Shown piece by piece: positions 6,624-8,890 of a DNA stretch of 8,890 nt. The stretch lies in the NCBI GenBank assembly GCA_903905395.1, contig CAIVGD010000335.1, positions 1-8,890 on the forward strand. The letters are read 5' to 3'. The position numbers and the translations under genes were made by a program. This stretch comes from an uncultured Verrucomicrobiota bacterium. Lineage in GTDB: Bacteria; Verrucomicrobiota; Verrucomicrobiia; Methylacidiphilales; Verrucolacustridaceae. The number at the start of each line of letters is the position of its first letter. Position 1 is the stretch's first letter. Below the pieces are notes generated by a model that searched no databases, had not been told where the DNA came from, and saw nothing but the letters and a program-made list of their open reading frames with translations.

Positions 6624-7712
6624 CTATGTCGCCTTTACCGCATCCATCTCTATCTCGAACTCCAGATCCCGACGGCACACATCCGAATACGCAAACGCGA
6701 TAGGAAAAACTGGAATCCCATGCTCGCGGCAATGATCCGAAAAAAGCCCGGGAAAACGGGGGTGCGTGTAATACACAATTCCTCGGAATGCATCCTCCCA
6801 ACCCATCCCGCGCGACTTTAACAGCGCAGTAACAACCTTCATCGTCTGTTCAATCTGCCGCACGGCATCCCCGCGATAAACAGTCCCACCCTCGGAATCG
6901 ATGCTCGCCGTCCCGGAAATATAAAGCGAACGATGGGTTGGAAATTCCACCTCCACAGCACGGCTGAAAGAACTCCGATAGGTACAGGCGGAACACTGCA
7001 TCGGCGAAGAAATCTCCTGAATCTGGATCTTCCTGTTTTTCGGCCGGATTGCAATCAGCCCGGCACATAGGGCATAGCCTGCGGTATTAGCCAAGCCGAT
7101 TCCGGTGCTCGCCGGGAGAACCCGATCCAATATACTGGAATCCCTGAAAAATCCAGTTCGGGCAACGTTGAACTCGTCATACCAATCCAACAGCTCATCC
7201 AGATAAAACCATGTCCGGACAATATCGGAAAACTGCATTCCGCATTGCATCAGAGCTTGTTCGAGCCGCTTCATGACGGACAGGGTCTGCTGGGTGCGCG
7301 ATGCGTGGACATCCGAGGAAAGAACTCCGCCCAACCGGCAATGGAAGGCGTTCTCATCCTCATAAGAAAACCCAATGTGATGGTTATCCACAATCACGGG
7401 ATGGGTCGCCACGCCGGAAACCGCAAACAGCTGTGCGGAGCAAATATCCGCCTGTGTTCCCGCGGCGTCATCACGGTAGAGCCAATAACTTGGCACCTTG
7501 CAATGTTGTCTTTGTGACCGCACAGAAAGGTCCCTCTTGTTATTGCCAAAAACAAACTGATTCAGGATCGTCGCACGATTCTCCTGCATGGCGTTTCTCA
7601 CCACTTCCTCGTTGCCGATCGGATAAACGACACAGCTCTCTTCGTGGGAGGGTAATGTAAGCGTGGCCGAATTCCCCGTAACTCTCCGCTTGATGGGGCC
7701 TTCTGTTTCCAT
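6624..7712 (-). CDS. Chorismatase-like protein of the FkbO/Hyg5 type (two RidA-fold domains)
   Basis: Characterised members hydrolyse chorismate, releasing pyruvate and a dihydroxycyclohexadiene- or hydroxy-benzoate, usually to start a secondary metabolite. The 362-residue product fits the family's usual length of about 340. It has two RidA/YjgF-like halves. The first, about residues 85-222, includes a helix with EQALMQCGMQFSDIVRTWFYL and then LPASTGIGLANTAGYALCAGLIAI. The second, about 245-360, includes F-S-R-A (249-252), the signature ISGTASI (265-271), RGDAVRQIEQT (280-290), a helix with G-W-E-D-A (304-308), and a C-terminus SDVCRRDLEFEIE carrying the Glu expected at the chorismatase active site. 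The Arg that binds ligands in simple RidA deaminases is not at the usual place in either half, which argues against an ordinary RidA enzyme. The ATG overlaps the preceding gene's stop by one base (TAATG), with AAGAGAG about 7 nt upstream as ribosome binding site. Substrate is unproven; family fairly sure, function open. Confidence 0.7.
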   Translation of the reverse strand: METEGPIKRRVTGNSATLTLPSHEESCVVYPIGNEEVVRNAMQENRATILNQFVFGNNKRDLSVRSQRQHCKVPSYWLYRDDAAGTQADICSAQLFAVSGVATHPVIVDNHHIGFSYEDENAFHCRLGGVLSSDVHASRTQQTLSVMKRLEQALMQCGMQFSDIVRTWFYLDELLDWYDEFNVARTGFFRDSSILDRVLPASTGIGLANTAGYALCAGLIAIRPKNRKIQIQEISSPMQCSACTYRSSFSRAVEVEFPTHRSLYISGTASIDSEGGTVYRGDAVRQIEQTMKVVTALLKSRGMGWEDAFRGIVYYTHPRFPGLFSDHCREHGIPVFPIAFAYSDVCRRDLEFEIEMDAVKAT

Positions 7713-8890
7713 TATTTCGCTCTCTTATCCGTTTCGTTAGCCGTGGCCTCAAAAGCATATGCGGGTGTTGTGCAGACTATGCGTTGATTCATCACCCCAT
7801 GCAGGATGAGCGTCCCTTTTGTGCCAGCCTTAACTTCCTCATCCTCGGCATGGAAAACCACTTGGGCTGTCCTGCTTCCGGCTGGCGGGGTTAGATCCTC
7901 GATCCAAATCCCTTTCGGCGGATCATCTAGGGCAAGTTTGATTTCACCGTTGAACGGCTTTTTACTGTCGGACGTTACAGTCACTTTGACAGAACCCCCG
8001 ACCGGAATTGACAGCGACCTGCCCTTCGGAATATTCAGTGTCAGCAAGACGGGCCCCCCTTTGGTGACGTACATGACTGTTTCCTGGGCTGGGACAAGAT
8101 GCCGATAGGCAAAAGCCTGCATCATGTCGTCTGCAGGCACGGCAACATGGGATATGGGTTTATCCTGAATCCGCGCGCTTCCTGATATGACCGGAAAATA
8201 AACCCCGAGCTCCGTCATCTTTCCGGCGAGCAATGTGAGGTGTACGTTATCCGCGTCTTCCGGAATAGATGACGGATTCAACGAACAGCCTTTCGGGGCA
8301 TGATCCAGCGACAGGTTGATCTTCCCTTGGAAGCCATCTTTGCGCACGGCATATACCGTCGCCTGCGTCATCCCATTCAATGGTAGAGAAAGCATGGAAG
8401 GCACAACCCGCAAGGCAAAGTCAGGCTGTGGTGGACTCAAGCGCATGCGATAGGAATAAGATTCGCCGCCTTTGCCCTGGGTATCTCCAATGAATACAAA
8501 ATACACGCCATTCGATGGCAGTTCCTGTGCCAGGAATGAATCTGCCTGATGTGTTATCAATCCGGACGCCCTGTCATCATGGTCATCGTTCATCTGCAGG
8601 ACAGTCCCTGCCTGATCTGTGAGTGTGATCCTTGAATCGAGCGGTGAATTCATTCGCCGTGCGGTCACATCAACAACTATACGATCGCCTTTCTTGCCAT
8701 CGAAGCGGAAGACATCCACATCTCTGGGTGGATCGATGCGACCGTTGACAATCACAGGAAGACGCACCGCTTGCGCCTGTTGGATATCGTTGTTGGGTTC
8801 TTTCTCTAATAACTGGGGCAAGGTATCGACGGCAAATGGCAGGCGGTTTGAAGCATGTTTGTCCTTTTGCAAAGAGACCCATTTGGTTTC
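7712..8890 (-). CDS. PPC-domain protein, probably exported, C-terminal 392 residues (5' end outside window)
   Basis: The frame is open to the right edge; the TTG at 8870-8872 could be read as a start, but the codons before it (E-T-K-W-V-S) are in frame and there is no signal peptide, so the true N-terminus is outside. The visible part begins ASNRLPFAVDTLPQLLEKEPNND, an entry typical of bacterial pre-peptidase C-terminal (PPC) domains. That domain covers about residues 28-150, with INGRID-type, DVDVFRF and SPLDSRITL strands, an acidic NDDHDD loop and GESYSYRMRLSP. It is followed by beta-rich, Ig-like segments (about 157-250 and 275-380) joined by DDMMQAFAYRHLVPAQE. This architecture is common in large exported proteins of planctomycetes and verrucomicrobia; no catalytic domain is visible here, and one could lie upstream. 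PPC domains are usually extracytoplasmic and aid secretion or binding. The gene is translationally coupled to the chorismatase-like gene. Specific function is unknown. Confidence 0.8.
   Translation of the reverse strand, partial: ETKWVSLQKDKHASNRLPFAVDTLPQLLEKEPNNDIQQAQAVRLPVIVNGRIDPPRDVDVFRFDGKKGDRIVVDVTARRMNSPLDSRITLTDQAGTVLQMNDDHDDRASGLITHQADSFLAQELPSNGVYFVFIGDTQGKGGESYSYRMRLSPPQPDFALRVVPSMLSLPLNGMTQATVYAVRKDGFQGKINLSLDHAPKGCSLNPSSIPEDADNVHLTLLAGKMTELGVYFPVISGSARIQDKPISHVAVPADDMMQAFAYRHLVPAQETVMYVTKGGPVLLTLNIPKGRSLSIPVGGSVKVTVTSDSKKPFNGEIKLALDDPPKGIWIEDLTPPAGSRTAQVVFHAEDEEVKAGTKGTLILHGVMNQRIVCTTPAYAFEATANETDKRAK

Noticed and set aside
8870..8872. TTG as the start codon of the PPC protein
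   Set aside because: The frame continues open to the window edge, the N-terminus would lack a signal peptide, and PPC proteins of this type normally have more sequence upstream.

Overview
The window looks like an ordinary chromosomal stretch of a Gram-negative, free-living bacterium, most likely of the Planctomycetes-Verrucomicrobia (PVC) group. The clue is the protein cut off at the right edge: a pre-peptidase C-terminal (PPC) domain followed by Ig-like segments, in the style common in planctomycetes and verrucomicrobia. The GTP-type PEP carboxykinase, the weak use of Shine-Dalgarno sites and the mixed gene order fit this, but the phylum call is an inference.

Layout, left to right. The 3' end of pckG (GTP-dependent PEP carboxykinase, + strand) faces a tRNA-Val(CAC) gene on the - strand, with a GC-rich hairpin between them. 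About 550 bp follow without a convincing intact gene. They hold a perfect 22-bp palindrome, an 11-bp tandem repeat unit inside a 22-bp block that recurs 55 bp later, an 18-bp inverted repeat, and a short ORF whose first 22 codons resemble the N-terminus of HI0074/HEPN-type nucleotidyltransferase substrate-binding proteins. Next comes a two-gene + strand RND efflux operon: a lipoprotein membrane-fusion adaptor and a 1056-residue MdtB/MdtC-like pump, with no outer-membrane channel gene beside them. A 170-bp gap leads to metF (methylenetetrahydrofolate reductase).

metF converges on a - strand pair at the right: the PPC-domain protein, which runs off the edge, and a two-domain RidA-fold protein of the FkbO/Hyg5 chorismatase-like family. 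Stop and start of the pair overlap by one base (TAATG), so they are very probably one operon with coupled translation.

Functionally the window is a patchwork: central carbon metabolism (pckG), translation (tRNA-Val), multidrug or metabolite export (adaptor plus pump), one-carbon/methionine metabolism (metF), and an uncharacterised exported-protein/chorismatase-like pair. I found no CRISPR array, prophage, complete insertion sequence or clear new defence system. The least explained items are the coupled PPC/chorismatase-like pair and the repeat- and remnant-rich spacer at 540-1218.
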